Assembly (NCBI GenBank): GCA_021613535.1
Contig: CP075493.1
Span: 2,046,001-2,110,000 of the forward strand
Direction of reading: 5' to 3'
DNA length: 64,000 nucleotides
Source: Adineta vaga
Lineage: Eukaryota > Rotifera
Positions 10,955 to 20,700 of this stretch are shown one piece after another. The notes beneath the pieces are model-generated. The model saw only the letters and a program-made list of their open reading frames with translations, did not search any database and was not told where the DNA came from. The position numbers and the translations under genes are program-made. How positions within the stretch are numbered: position 1 is the first letter of the stretch; each line of letters starts with the position of its first letter.

Positions 10955-11012
10955 AAGGGTGTGGGTGTGAATATATCCTTCTTCTCTCACCCACACTCAA
11001 ACCCTTCGACAA
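10955..11012. repeat. TGTGGG-bearing hairpin repeat, copy 2 (inverted relative to copy 1)
   Basis: Reads AAGGGTGTGGGTGTG, then ATATATCCTTCTTCTCTC, then ACCCACACTCAAACCCTT. Its reverse complement matches copy 1 at 6680-6740 over most of its length. It can fold into a stem of roughly 15 bp. It lies immediately upstream of the PPR-DYW relic. Confidence 0.6.
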
Positions 11013-11030
11013 GAGATATATTTATAAATT

Positions 11031-12010
11031 TAGGGCAAAGCTGGATCTACTGAAAAAGCAGAAGAAGTTTTTCAGCAGCATTCATCAATAGATCATGCTG
11101 TCTATGGAGCAATGAGTCAGATTTTAGCAGAAATTTTGTTGAACAGTTTCATCGTGTTCCATCCAAATATATTGAAGAACCAGCGAATGTTTCTGTTCTC
11201 AGTGCTTGCTCACATTCGACACTTATCGACGAAGCTCGATCCATCCTCAGCAATATTCAAAACAAAACAGAACGTGTATATACTGTCATGGTAATGATAA
11301 TGAGCGATACATTTTCTTTCTATCGCTCAATATTCTGCTAATGTCTATTTTCGCAGGTTGATGTTCTTAGTCGAACATTTCTTTTCGAAGAAGCTGAAGC
11401 ATTGATCAATGAGTACGAACAAACTCATTCACCTTTATCGCAAATGTATAGTGAGTATATAGTCGGATCTGATTTAAAAATAAATTAGAAATGATGAGTT
11501 TTCAATTGGTAGCTGTGACTCTTTTTCTATGCATTATATTCAGTGGCTTTAATAGAATAAAACAATTATTTTTGATATTCGTTCAGAAACAAAACTTATA
11601 TTAAGTGATAGACAGTGCTCATAAAGATGAATAAACGTTCTCTGTTGGTTGCAACTGATAGAATAACTTCTCTTTAATTACAAACAAATATTTAAACAAA
11701 ATTGCTTTTCTTTCTTGTCTCATCTTGTGTGTAGTGGCATTATTGCTTTCGTGAAAACTGCGGAATTCTCTGAAACCGACTAATGCCTCACCGGATTGTC
11801 CGATCTGGAATTGGATGGAATTTTGTCGCGAATCCCAACACAAAAATGATTCAATTGACAAATAACTTGCGAGCATGTGAAGATTGTCCTAAGTATTTGA
11901 TGAATCTTTGTTTTTATTTTCTAATTATCTATATCATAGATCATGCAACAAAATTGATTGCTGCGAATCGAATATACCATTTTGGACCCGATGGCGTTTG
12001 CTGATGCACC
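11031..12010 (+). pseudogene. Decayed PPR-DYW (plant-type pentatricopeptide repeat) gene
   Basis: Pieces of one protein on the plus strand. After an acceptor-like site, 11033-11130 reads GKAGSTEKAEEVFQQ; a frameshift near 11130 then gives VSVLSACSHSTLIDEARSIL, a typical PPR repeat. This continues across a short intron (about 11291-11356) into VDVLSRTFLFEEAEALINEY. At 11800-12004 the DYW-domain core appears: IGWNFVANPNTKMIQL, NNLRACEDC, an intron-like gap, then HATKLIAA and NRIYHFGPDGVC, followed by TGA where the family has C-S-C. The CxxC-type zinc ligands and HATK are visible, but the E domain and the HxE region are missing or unreadable. DYW proteins are cytidine deaminase-type RNA editing factors in plants and have been reported in rotifers and a few protists. 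This copy is not functional as read. Confidence 0.75.
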
Positions 12011-13638
12011 CATTTGTTTCTTCAGTTTGTGTCGATGTGTTTTCCTATTTTCTGTGTATGTTTACATAAATCAGCACTTGAAGAAGCATGAATGAAGTGT
12101 ACCAGAGTTGAAGAGATTGAATGTGAGAAATGTGAGTGATTCGTATGAGTATCTGGGTGGTTTTGCTGTAGTATAGGTATGAATGAGGGCAATCGTTTTT
12201 GAGTTAGAGTCTTACTGACAGTTGCAGCTTATCTATTTTCAACATCAATTTCAGATTAGATTTATTGTATGGGTTATCTGTATAAATTCAAATCCAGAAT
12301 TGTTGTATTATCGTCGTTGATACAATATTATATATAGCTGTTGATCGGAAATCTAATACGAAATAAAAGCTTTTTTTTTCGTGCTCAAATAAACTTGTAT
12401 GCTCTGCTTTATATGCTTATGTTCGAAATAAATATTCACAATTAATATTCATCTACACCGGTTAGATAGTAGTCCATAACGATTTACAGTTATTGTAGCC
12501 GTCTGTGTTGACTCAATAAAACAAAAAATGTGTTATTTCTAACAACGATAATATAAAAAGAAAAATGGATTAGAAAAAGGATCTGTAAATAAAAGAGATG
12601 TTCATTGGTTAGTATTTTTCAGCTCAACTATTTCTTCATAACTTAAACTTTATATAACTAATTACTTCTCTAAAATAGACAAAAGAAAACAGATCATTAT
12701 TCGTATGATACAACATGTTGTTCGCATTTATTCAATTGAAAAATGTTATTAATACTCCATCCGGTAACACTGATGAATCTATCGACTCTATTACTCATAA
12801 TGGCGATAAAGTAATAATGATTCAATTGATCATTATTAAAGATTAATTTTGACTAATTATTTGAGAAGATTTTTTATTTTCAGTGTCGAGCATATTAAAT
12901 ACAATATTTATAAAGACCATTCGTAATGATCTGTGTCATTTCCAGAATCATAACCACAGTTTGTTATACGCTTTTTTTTTAGTCATTAATGCGTACGGTA
13001 CATTATCGATATTTTTCCTATTTGAGTTTAACCTATCTCATTAGGTAGTGACAACTGTTGAAGTGACACCTATTTGTTGTGAAGAAGAAGAAACCGTCTT
13101 CTAATCTATTCGAGAAAAAAAAATGACCAATAATGAAACAGAGCTGAAAACTCCGTTCGTTCGCTTGCCATTCTATATGATAAATATTTGCAAAGAAAGA
13201 GAAGCAGAAGAGAGTTCGTTTCATGCATATTTCATCTTTTGAAGATGAATAATGAATACTAATTTTAGTCTAATCAAAATGTTTTTTCTTTTCGTTCTAA
13301 GATAATATATTATCTATTTCTGAAAAAATCTTTCATTTGATTAGACAGACTCTCGGAGTCTTGGTAACTAAAATTATTGATGAATGGAGTCGTGAATTTG
13401 ATGAATTTAGCTATATTATATTATCTAGAAATATGATTTTTGAAGAAGCTGGAAATACAAATGACAACAAACCACTTTTTCTAAAGGCCACCAATCATTC
13501 ATCCTGTACTATTTATATTATTTCTAGAAGATAGTAGTCACTTTATATGGAGTCGACCGGTTAGAAAAGAAAGATTTTCCTTTAACGTTCTGTTCTGTTC
13601 TGTTGGATCTTTTGTCTGGTATTTTTAGATTAAAAACT
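12011..13638. other. Intergenic region between the PPR relic and GSKIP
   Basis: No gene is supported. A short spliceable frame begins at ATG 12718 and short frames at 13123 and 13337 might be relics, but none was recognised or can be joined convincingly. The end of the region should carry the GSKIP promoter. Confidence 0.4.
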
Positions 13639-14028
13639 ATGAGTCAACAACAACCATCAGGTGAACAAGGCGATTTTCTAGCTGAAGCTCAACTAGCAAT
13701 CAACGATGTTGGTGATGGTATTGTTGCTATTAAACAATTATCCAAACGTTTAAACAATCCTGATGATATTTCAACAGCTTATATCAATATCAAGTCAAAT
13801 AAAAATAAAGAATTCTGTATTGAATTATCTCCCAAAGGTTATCGTATAGTTGGTAATCAATTCGATGATAAAAGTCAACCATCAACAGTCATTTATGAAT
13901 CTCTCCAGGCACTTTTAACAAATGAATCGAAATCATATGTCGATAGTTTTGCTGAAAGTTTACAACAAAAATTGTTTGCAGCACAAAATGAACTACAACA
14001 AGAACAAAATAATGATGAAGATGACTGA
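13639..14028 (+). CDS. GSKIP: GSK3-beta interaction protein (GSKIP-domain protein)
   Basis: Single-exon protein of 129 residues from ATG 13639; an in-frame ATG at 13603 would add 12 residues but lacks family support. The GSKIP domain spans residues about 17-115. It starts with EAQLAINDVGDGI, then AYINIKSNKNKEFCIEL, then GYRIVGNQFD, and ends with YESLQALL and SFAESLQQKL, matching the vertebrate protein in order and spacing. In vertebrates GSKIP is a small cytosolic A-kinase anchoring protein that binds GSK3-beta and tunes its activity; length agrees (139 residues in human). The C-terminus is a short acidic tail. The gene lies just upstream of the intronless acyltransferase on the same strand, with no sign of a functional link. 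Confidence 0.85.
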   Translation: MSQQQPSGEQGDFLAEAQLAINDVGDGIVAIKQLSKRLNNPDDISTAYINIKSNKNKEFCIELSPKGYRIVGNQFDDKSQPSTVIYESLQALLTNESKSYVDSFAESLQQKLFAAQNELQQEQNNDEDD

Positions 14029-14158
14029 CATTAAAACACTTTGTCTTCGCTTTTTTTTCCATAATTTTGATCTTGTATATTTGATTGGATTTTAACGAAA
14101 AAGAAAATTATCTAGATTAATTTTGTTTGATTTCTTTAGAAAGAACTTTTGATTCTAC

Positions 14159-15526
14159 ATGGATCATCGAAAAGTTGCACCGATGGAAATGTATTCTGTT
14201 GTTCGACATCAGATGGAATTCTATAAAAGTGTTCTTTGTTATCTTCGATTTGATATTCCAGCATTTTCTCTTTCACAATGGCAAACTCGTATTGAACAAG
14301 CAATACGTTTAACTATTGATGCTCAGCCACGTTTACGCCTTCAAGTTGACATTTCACGAGCACATCCCTATTACATCGTTTTACCTATGAATGTATTCAA
14401 TACATTACCAATTCAGATTATCGAAAGAACGAATAATGATAATGACGAAGAAAAAGAATTCTTAGAGACTGTTTTAACTGATGAAACGAATCGTGGTTTT
14501 AAGTTTACACCAAATTTACCTTTATGGCGTATTGTTCTTATTGTTTCATCTGGTGGAAATATCTTAGATTTCATTTTTACATATAGTCATGCATTAGGTG
14601 ATGGAATATCGGGAATGTCTTTTTTCACGAGTATTGTTCGCTGTTTAACCGAAAAATCGATTTCAACTTTTCCATTGGATAAAGATCAACCAGCGAATGA
14701 ACTATTGCCATCAAAATTACCTTCATTATCTTCATTAATACCTAAAATTATAGAAAATCTTATTCTACCAGCTTGTCTTAAACCATACTTTTTCCCGAAA
14801 ACATATTGGGCAGGAAATATTCATCTAACCGGTGATGAATCTAATCAAACTCGTTTAGTATCATTTCAATTACCAGATTCTTCACTGGATTTGTTGCATA
14901 AAAAATGTCGACTAAAACAAATAACAATTCATACTGCTCTTTTAGCTTCTTTTCTTCTCTCTGTAGCAGATATATTTGGCAAGAAAGATATGGAATTTTA
15001 CTGTACATCAGCAGTGGATACTCGTCGTTTTTGTCAACCAATTGTTTCTAAAGAACAAATTGGTGTTTTTGTTTCAGCTGCACCCAGTCATCATTACATT
15101 CCACATTGTGAACATTTACTCGAGCTCTTCTGGCCATTAGCTTGTCAAATCAAAGAACAAATCAACACAGGAATCGAAAATGAAATCATCCAATTAGTTC
15201 AATCCTTAAAATATGTTTCGGATTGGAATACGATGTTAATTAATCATCGAAAAACATTACCAAATGGATATCAAAATTCAGTTGAAATATCTAATCTACT
15301 TCGTTGGACATTTGATACGAATGATCAACCATGGAAAATAGTTCATGGCGGTTTTATACAATCAGCAAATCTTATCGGTGGGCCATTTGCATTAAGTGTA
15401 GTAACGGTGAACGATATTTTAGAAGTTAATATTACGTTTCAAGAACATACTTTTGAAAGTATTGAACAAGTGAAATCGATAAGAAATCGAATGAAAATGT
15501 TTTTATTAGATGCTATTTCGCTATAG
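14159..15526 (+). CDS. HxxxDG acyltransferase (alcohol acetyltransferase / condensation-like superfamily)
   Basis: Intronless 455-residue protein from ATG 14159. The catalytic motif of CoA-dependent acyltransferases is clear: SHALGDG with His144, Asp148 and Gly149 (HxxxDG). The N-terminal half starts with APMEMYSVVRHQME, as in fungal alcohol acetyltransferase (AATase) and PapA-type proteins. The C-terminal half has DTRRFCQP followed by IGVFVSA, and a final SVVTVNDILEVNITFQEHTF strand typical of the second chloramphenicol-acetyltransferase-like subdomain. The expected reaction is acyl transfer from acyl-CoA to an alcohol or amine; the substrate is unknown. No signal peptide or membrane span is seen. 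Lack of introns in an intron-rich neighbourhood and a family best known from fungi and bacteria suggest possible horizontal acquisition, which needs a tree. Confidence 0.75.
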   Translation: MDHRKVAPMEMYSVVRHQMEFYKSVLCYLRFDIPAFSLSQWQTRIEQAIRLTIDAQPRLRLQVDISRAHPYYIVLPMNVFNTLPIQIIERTNNDNDEEKEFLETVLTDETNRGFKFTPNLPLWRIVLIVSSGGNILDFIFTYSHALGDGISGMSFFTSIVRCLTEKSISTFPLDKDQPANELLPSKLPSLSSLIPKIIENLILPACLKPYFFPKTYWAGNIHLTGDESNQTRLVSFQLPDSSLDLLHKKCRLKQITIHTALLASFLLSVADIFGKKDMEFYCTSAVDTRRFCQPIVSKEQIGVFVSAAPSHHYIPHCEHLLELFWPLACQIKEQINTGIENEIIQLVQSLKYVSDWNTMLINHRKTLPNGYQNSVEISNLLRWTFDTNDQPWKIVHGGFIQSANLIGGPFALSVVTVNDILEVNITFQEHTFESIEQVKSIRNRMKMFLLDAISL

Positions 15527-16003
15527 AACAATAAATTATTCATTTTTTCAATAGCTCAAAAAAAATGTTGATAACTTATAATTATCTCATCTAATGACAA
15601 ATGCATGCGAGTTAATTACAGATCATGAAAATCACATATTCAAAGGAACGAAAGTATAATTTTTATTTCTTTTTAATGTGTGTACTGGCGTCATCTGTCA
15701 GTTATATTCTCTTATACTGTTCGTTCGTTTGTATGTGAATGGAAAAAAGAAAAAAGAAAAAATGGGCACGCTGCCTATCCTGCCCGCTCGGTCGCTCGTT
15801 CGCTCTGATATTCACTCATTCATTGATTGGATCTGCTATATCTCGTCTTTTCTTTCCACTAGACACATCGATCACTGTTTGACCTATTCTATTCATTCTT
15901 CTTCTTTCTCCAAAGTTTAACTCGACGAGATAACTTCCTTTACAACGTATTCCTTTGCAAATACACAGAAAACATTCTTATCTTTTTCAGATTAAAGAAA
16001 AAC
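15527..16003. other. Intergenic / HP1 promoter region
   Basis: No gene seen. It contains pyrimidine-rich sequence and the probable 5' leader of the HP1 gene, which ends with an acceptor-like TTTTTCAG just before the start codon. Confidence 0.4.
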
Positions 16004-17169
16004 ATGGTGAATACATCATCCAAAAAACGTTCTCAGGAAAACATGTCCAGTAGTGAAGAATCTGAATCAGAAAATGAATTTCAAGTTGAAGCTATCGTTG
16101 ACAAACGTACTCGAGGAAAAAAAATACAATATCTTCTCAAATGGAAAGGTTATGCCGATGCAGATAATACTGTAAGTTATCCATGCATACGTTTGATTGC
16201 AAGTGTTTGACCGTACTTGATTTTTCACTCATGAATTAACATAAATTGAGAAGATAGATCATCGTATTGATTGTCTTATTCTTTTCTAGTGGGAAGATAA
16301 AGCGAATTTAAACTGTCCAGATCTAGTTCGACAATTTGAAGAAAATTTCAAAAAGAAAACAAATGAAAAGAAATCGAATGGAAAAAGTGAATCGAAAACA
16401 AAACGAACAACGAAATCGAAAAAAGCTAAAATGGAAGCAAGTGAAGAGGAGAACCAGAGTGAAGAAGAACCATCCATCAATAATGATACTGAAATCGAAA
16501 AAACTTTTGAAAACGAAGTTAGTACTGAACAAAACGGTACACATGATGATACTTCAATAATAAATAATGATGACTTAATTGAAGAATGTCGTCTTCTATC
16601 AACATGTAAATCATTCAAAACATATTTTCTAATTATATATTTGTTTTGGTTTTTGTTTCCATTTAGCTAAACTTGAAGATACGAATGACGGTATCACAGA
16701 AGAAATCAACGAATCTATTAGTGACAAAAATGAAATCACAAATGATGATGACGATAAAAATAATAATAGCATTGAAGTATTAAGTAAATCTTCACCAATC
16801 AAAGAAACTCTTCCAACTGAACAAACAAGCGAACCACCAGTTAATCTTCGTCTTCGTATTACACCAAGTTCAACATCATCACCATCAATAACATTAAACG
16901 ATAGTGATAATAATAATAATACAAATGAAAAGTCCTCTATGGAAAATGGAATAAATATCAGTCACGAACAAGATCTGTCAGACACGATCAATGATGATGA
17001 GGAACCAGTGGATAAAATTGAAGGTGTCCGAAATGATCAAGATGGTATATCTTTTCGAATCAAACTATCCGGACAAGATGAAACACAATGGATGTCAGCG
17101 AAAATTGCTAATCGAAAATATCCTCAAGCTGTTATTGCCTTTTGGGAAAGTCATGTCGAATTTACATAA
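16004..17169 (+). CDS. Heterochromatin protein 1 (chromo + chromoshadow domains)
   Basis: Three exons (16004-16171, 16290-16605, 16667-17169) give 328 residues. The chromodomain lies near residues 23-75: FQVEAIVDKRTRGKKIQYLL, KWKGY, and across the first intron NTWED, giving the aromatic methyl-lysine cage (Y/F, W, and the WED tryptophan). A long acidic, Asn/Glu-rich hinge of about 190 residues follows. The C-terminal 55 residues are a chromoshadow domain (KIEGVRND..ISFRIKLSG..WMSAKIANRKYPQAVIAFWE). HP1 binds H3K9-methylated nucleosomes through the chromodomain, and dimerises and recruits PxVxL partners through the shadow domain, in the nucleus. The hinge is much longer than in most HP1 proteins (human CBX5 is 191 residues). 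Introns are phase 0 and phase 1. Confidence 0.9.
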
Positions 17170-17798
17170 TAGACTTGAAATTAAAAAAACTTGCTTGCTT
17201 TTCTTTGTACATAGTTTGTATTTTTCTCTTTGTATATATCTATAGATTATCAATGGGTATTAAGTGTAGCATGTTAATCAATAGAATTCTATGTGTTGTT
17301 CTTACGCTAAACGTTTCGTCTTATTTGTAATAATTGTTCATTTCTTTCTTTCTTTCCTTCCTTTTTTGAAGAAAACAAAAATCATAACTTAAAATTATAA
17401 GGAGAGGAAATACTAAGCGTTTTTTTTACGCTCTTTGGATTAGATTTGTTTTAATTTTAAAAGAACAAATAAACAGATGTGTGTTCAAGACTTATCTTTA
17501 AACTTAAAATCTAAAAGATAATCTAATTTCTACTTGTAGTCATTAATTATGATAAGCAAAATAATTTCTTTTCTATTCAAACATAAAGAAAGAAAAAAGA
17601 TTGATATGCAACTGAGATACAATGAAACACACACACACACACACGAAAGATGCGTCGACCGGTGCAGCATTATTCGGAAACAAGCGAATCAGATTTAAGT
17701 ATTTTTCTTTCAAGAAGAATTTATCTGACAGAAACCATCTGTCTGTCATATATATATGAGTTAGTTGATGTTTGATTACTGGACGGAATGAATATTTG
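17170..17798. other. Convergent intergenic region with an (AC)9 microsatellite
   Basis: Between the HP1 stop and the calcium-channel stop. Contains an (AC)9 run at 17627-17644; no gene seen. Confidence 0.5.
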
Positions 17799-20700
17799 CT
17801 ATTGATGCGTTGTTCGATTCATGCGAGATAGATTACCATCAGTAGAATGTTGAAATTGTTTTGATAATGATGATGATGATGAAAGAGTAGAATTTTGATT
17901 ATCATTTCGTTTATAAGTTGGAGAAAGATGTGTTTGTTGTTGTTGATGATGATTGCCATTCGTTCTTCGTAAACGTGCTGGAACTGTATTTGAACGATGA
18001 TGAGATATCGTCGGACTTAATCGATAGATTGTTTCTGTGCTTGTATGAGCGCTTATTGGAAGATTGTCTTTAGGATTGTTATCAATTGAACGAGATTTTG
18101 ATAAAAGACTATCCGATGTCGAAGCAACAATTGATGAAAATGATGAACTTCTTATTGATGGATTTGATTTAACTACAAACAAACAGATACATTGAGAAAG
18201 TAGAATATACAAACAGACCTTGATCTGCATTTTCTTTTGTTGAAATGATCGAATGAAACGTAAAATTTGGTGGTAATGATAATTGTTTCGTCAATGGAAA
18301 GAAATGTGTATGATTATCATTGAGAAACTTAAAGAAAAGAAAAAAAGATTATTTTGAAGAGAAAGAATGAATTATTTAATTACATCTAATTCTTTATCAT
18401 CAAGTAATGGTTGTTCAACATAATTTCGATCATGTGCATCAGCTTCTAATTGTCGTTCGATTTCTTCATCAATTTCTGCATCATCCGCCAACATACGATT
18501 CGATTCCTAATTTCAAAAACAAAAAACAATACTGTAATATCAACTCAGCTGATTCGATCTACTTACATCGAGTTTTTTCATTAAGACAGCAACAACAACA
18601 TTGACAAGAACGAATTGAGCCATAAGAACAAAGATAACAAAGTAAACTGGAGCTATAGCAATCATAAAATGATTTTTAGTAGCATGTGGAGGATCATCTT
18701 GACGAAGTGCATCCTGAACAAATTGAGAACGATTTTCATGTCAATTTCTTTCGATTTTTTACGAAAACTTACCTTCATAATTCCATTCCAATTATCCCCA
18801 GTTGCAATACGAAATAGTGTTAAAAATGCCATACCAAAATCTTTAAAATGTGCATGTTTATCAAGTCCAGTACAGGGACGTTCTTCGCTACATTCTAATT
18901 TGCCAAATAATTCAACACCAAGTGCCGCAAATATGAAGAAAAGAAGAAAGAATAAAAGACCCTAGTGATTAAAGGAGAAAACAACAGATTATTTTTCTTT
19001 CATTAAATTATAAAATCTACCAGATTTCCAACTTGAGGAAGAGCTTGAATGACAGTATCCAATAAAGCTCGAATGCCTTTAGCCATTTTTAATAATTTAA
19101 GCACTAAAATAATCTATTAAATCTCAGATTTCAAAACGAAATTCAATTCATACCTCGTGCAATTCTCATCACTCGCATTACACGTATCAGTGTTGGATTA
19201 ATCGGAAGTATATGTCCACTTTTCATTTTTTCCATCACAATACCCGCAATTGATAGAACGACAATTACTGTATCCAATTGATTCCATCTAAAATTCATTC
19301 ATATGAAATTTTCAAACTAAATTCTTCTTCTTCTTTTTTACTTTTCTTTAAAATAACGTAATGGTCCTAGTGCAATTATTTTCGATATGGATTCAAGTAT
19401 GAACACACTGGTAAATGCAAAATTACAATAATCTAAAGCCGTATCAATTTCCTAAATGAAAACTAAATAGTCTTGCTCTGAAAAATGATTGAATCATAAC
19501 TTACTGCTGGCATTAAATAAAATTCTAATGACATTGTCACAACATTTAAACCGATGACAGCTGCAATAATTAAATCGAAATATTTACTACTACATATATC
19601 ATGTAAACGTCGTCTCCAAGGTGAAAAATGTGCATAATACGGTATTTCACGCATTCGTCGTCGTTTTCGTTCAATTTTCTTTGCACGTTTAGCTGTTCGT
19701 CGTGCTTTTTCTTCGCGTTCTTGTTCCGCACGACATTTATGAAAATTTTCCACAACAACACCAACGAACATATTCAAGACAAAGAAGCCAACGAGTAATA
19801 AAAATGAAATAAAATAAACTAATTTTGGTTCATTATAATTTCTTATCGGTTGTCTATCAATATCAACAGCATCAATACCATTGTACATGATTTGAACCCA
19901 ACCATCACGTGATGATAGAACGAAGAGAGCAAGTAATGCCTAATCGATAGACAAACGATTCATTTAAATTGAAAAACAATGAACATTTTTGTTTTCACAG
20001 TGAAAAAACTTACTTGACCTAAATTATCAAAATTATATTGCTGATTTCTCCAACGATGATCGGGCATATCTAAACATTGTTGACGTGTTGTAACATTACG
20101 AGCAAATGGACCTTCACAATAATAAAATTTGCCTTTGAAAAGCTGAAGACAAACGAGATGAATACATTGATTTCTATGAAAAAAAAGCATAATTACCTGA
20201 ACACCCAAAATACCAAAGATAATAAAGAATGTACAACAAATAACGACTATATGACCAATAGGTCTTAATGATGACATTAATGTTTGTACAACAAGTTTAA
20301 GACCTGGTGCTCGACTGATAACTACAAATATAAGATTGAATATAAGATTAAAAGAAAGAATGAATGAATGAAATATCGAACCTCTTAACGGTCTTAATGT
20401 TCTCAAAAGACGAAAAACTCTTAACATGCTAAATATTCGTGTTGTTGCATCTGATTCTACGCTTGGTGTTGCAGTAGGTCCACGATTCATTGTTAATAAA
20501 TCCACAATAGATATAACAACAAGTGAACCATCCATAACATTCCATCCAGTGTGTAAATACGTATTTGATCCACATACAAATCCACAAGCAATCACTTTTA
20601 TCATCATTTCAATCGAAAAAATCACTGTAAATATATAATTTGTAATATTTAAGAATTGTCGTTCCTAAAAACAAAAGCATTTTTCTTTCCTTATCAATTG

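Larger units (their letters stand above)
9979..11030. other. Intergenic region upstream of the ART-TPR gene
   Basis: AT-rich, without a supportable gene. It presumably holds the promoter of the minus-strand ART-TPR gene. It contains a 90-bp TIR element (10687-10776) and the second TGTGGG hairpin (10955-11012). Confidence 0.5.

Noticed and set aside
12718-13532. Several short frames that might be joined into a small gene
   Set aside because: No recognisable protein features and no consistent splice chain; kept only as a remark in the intergenic entry.
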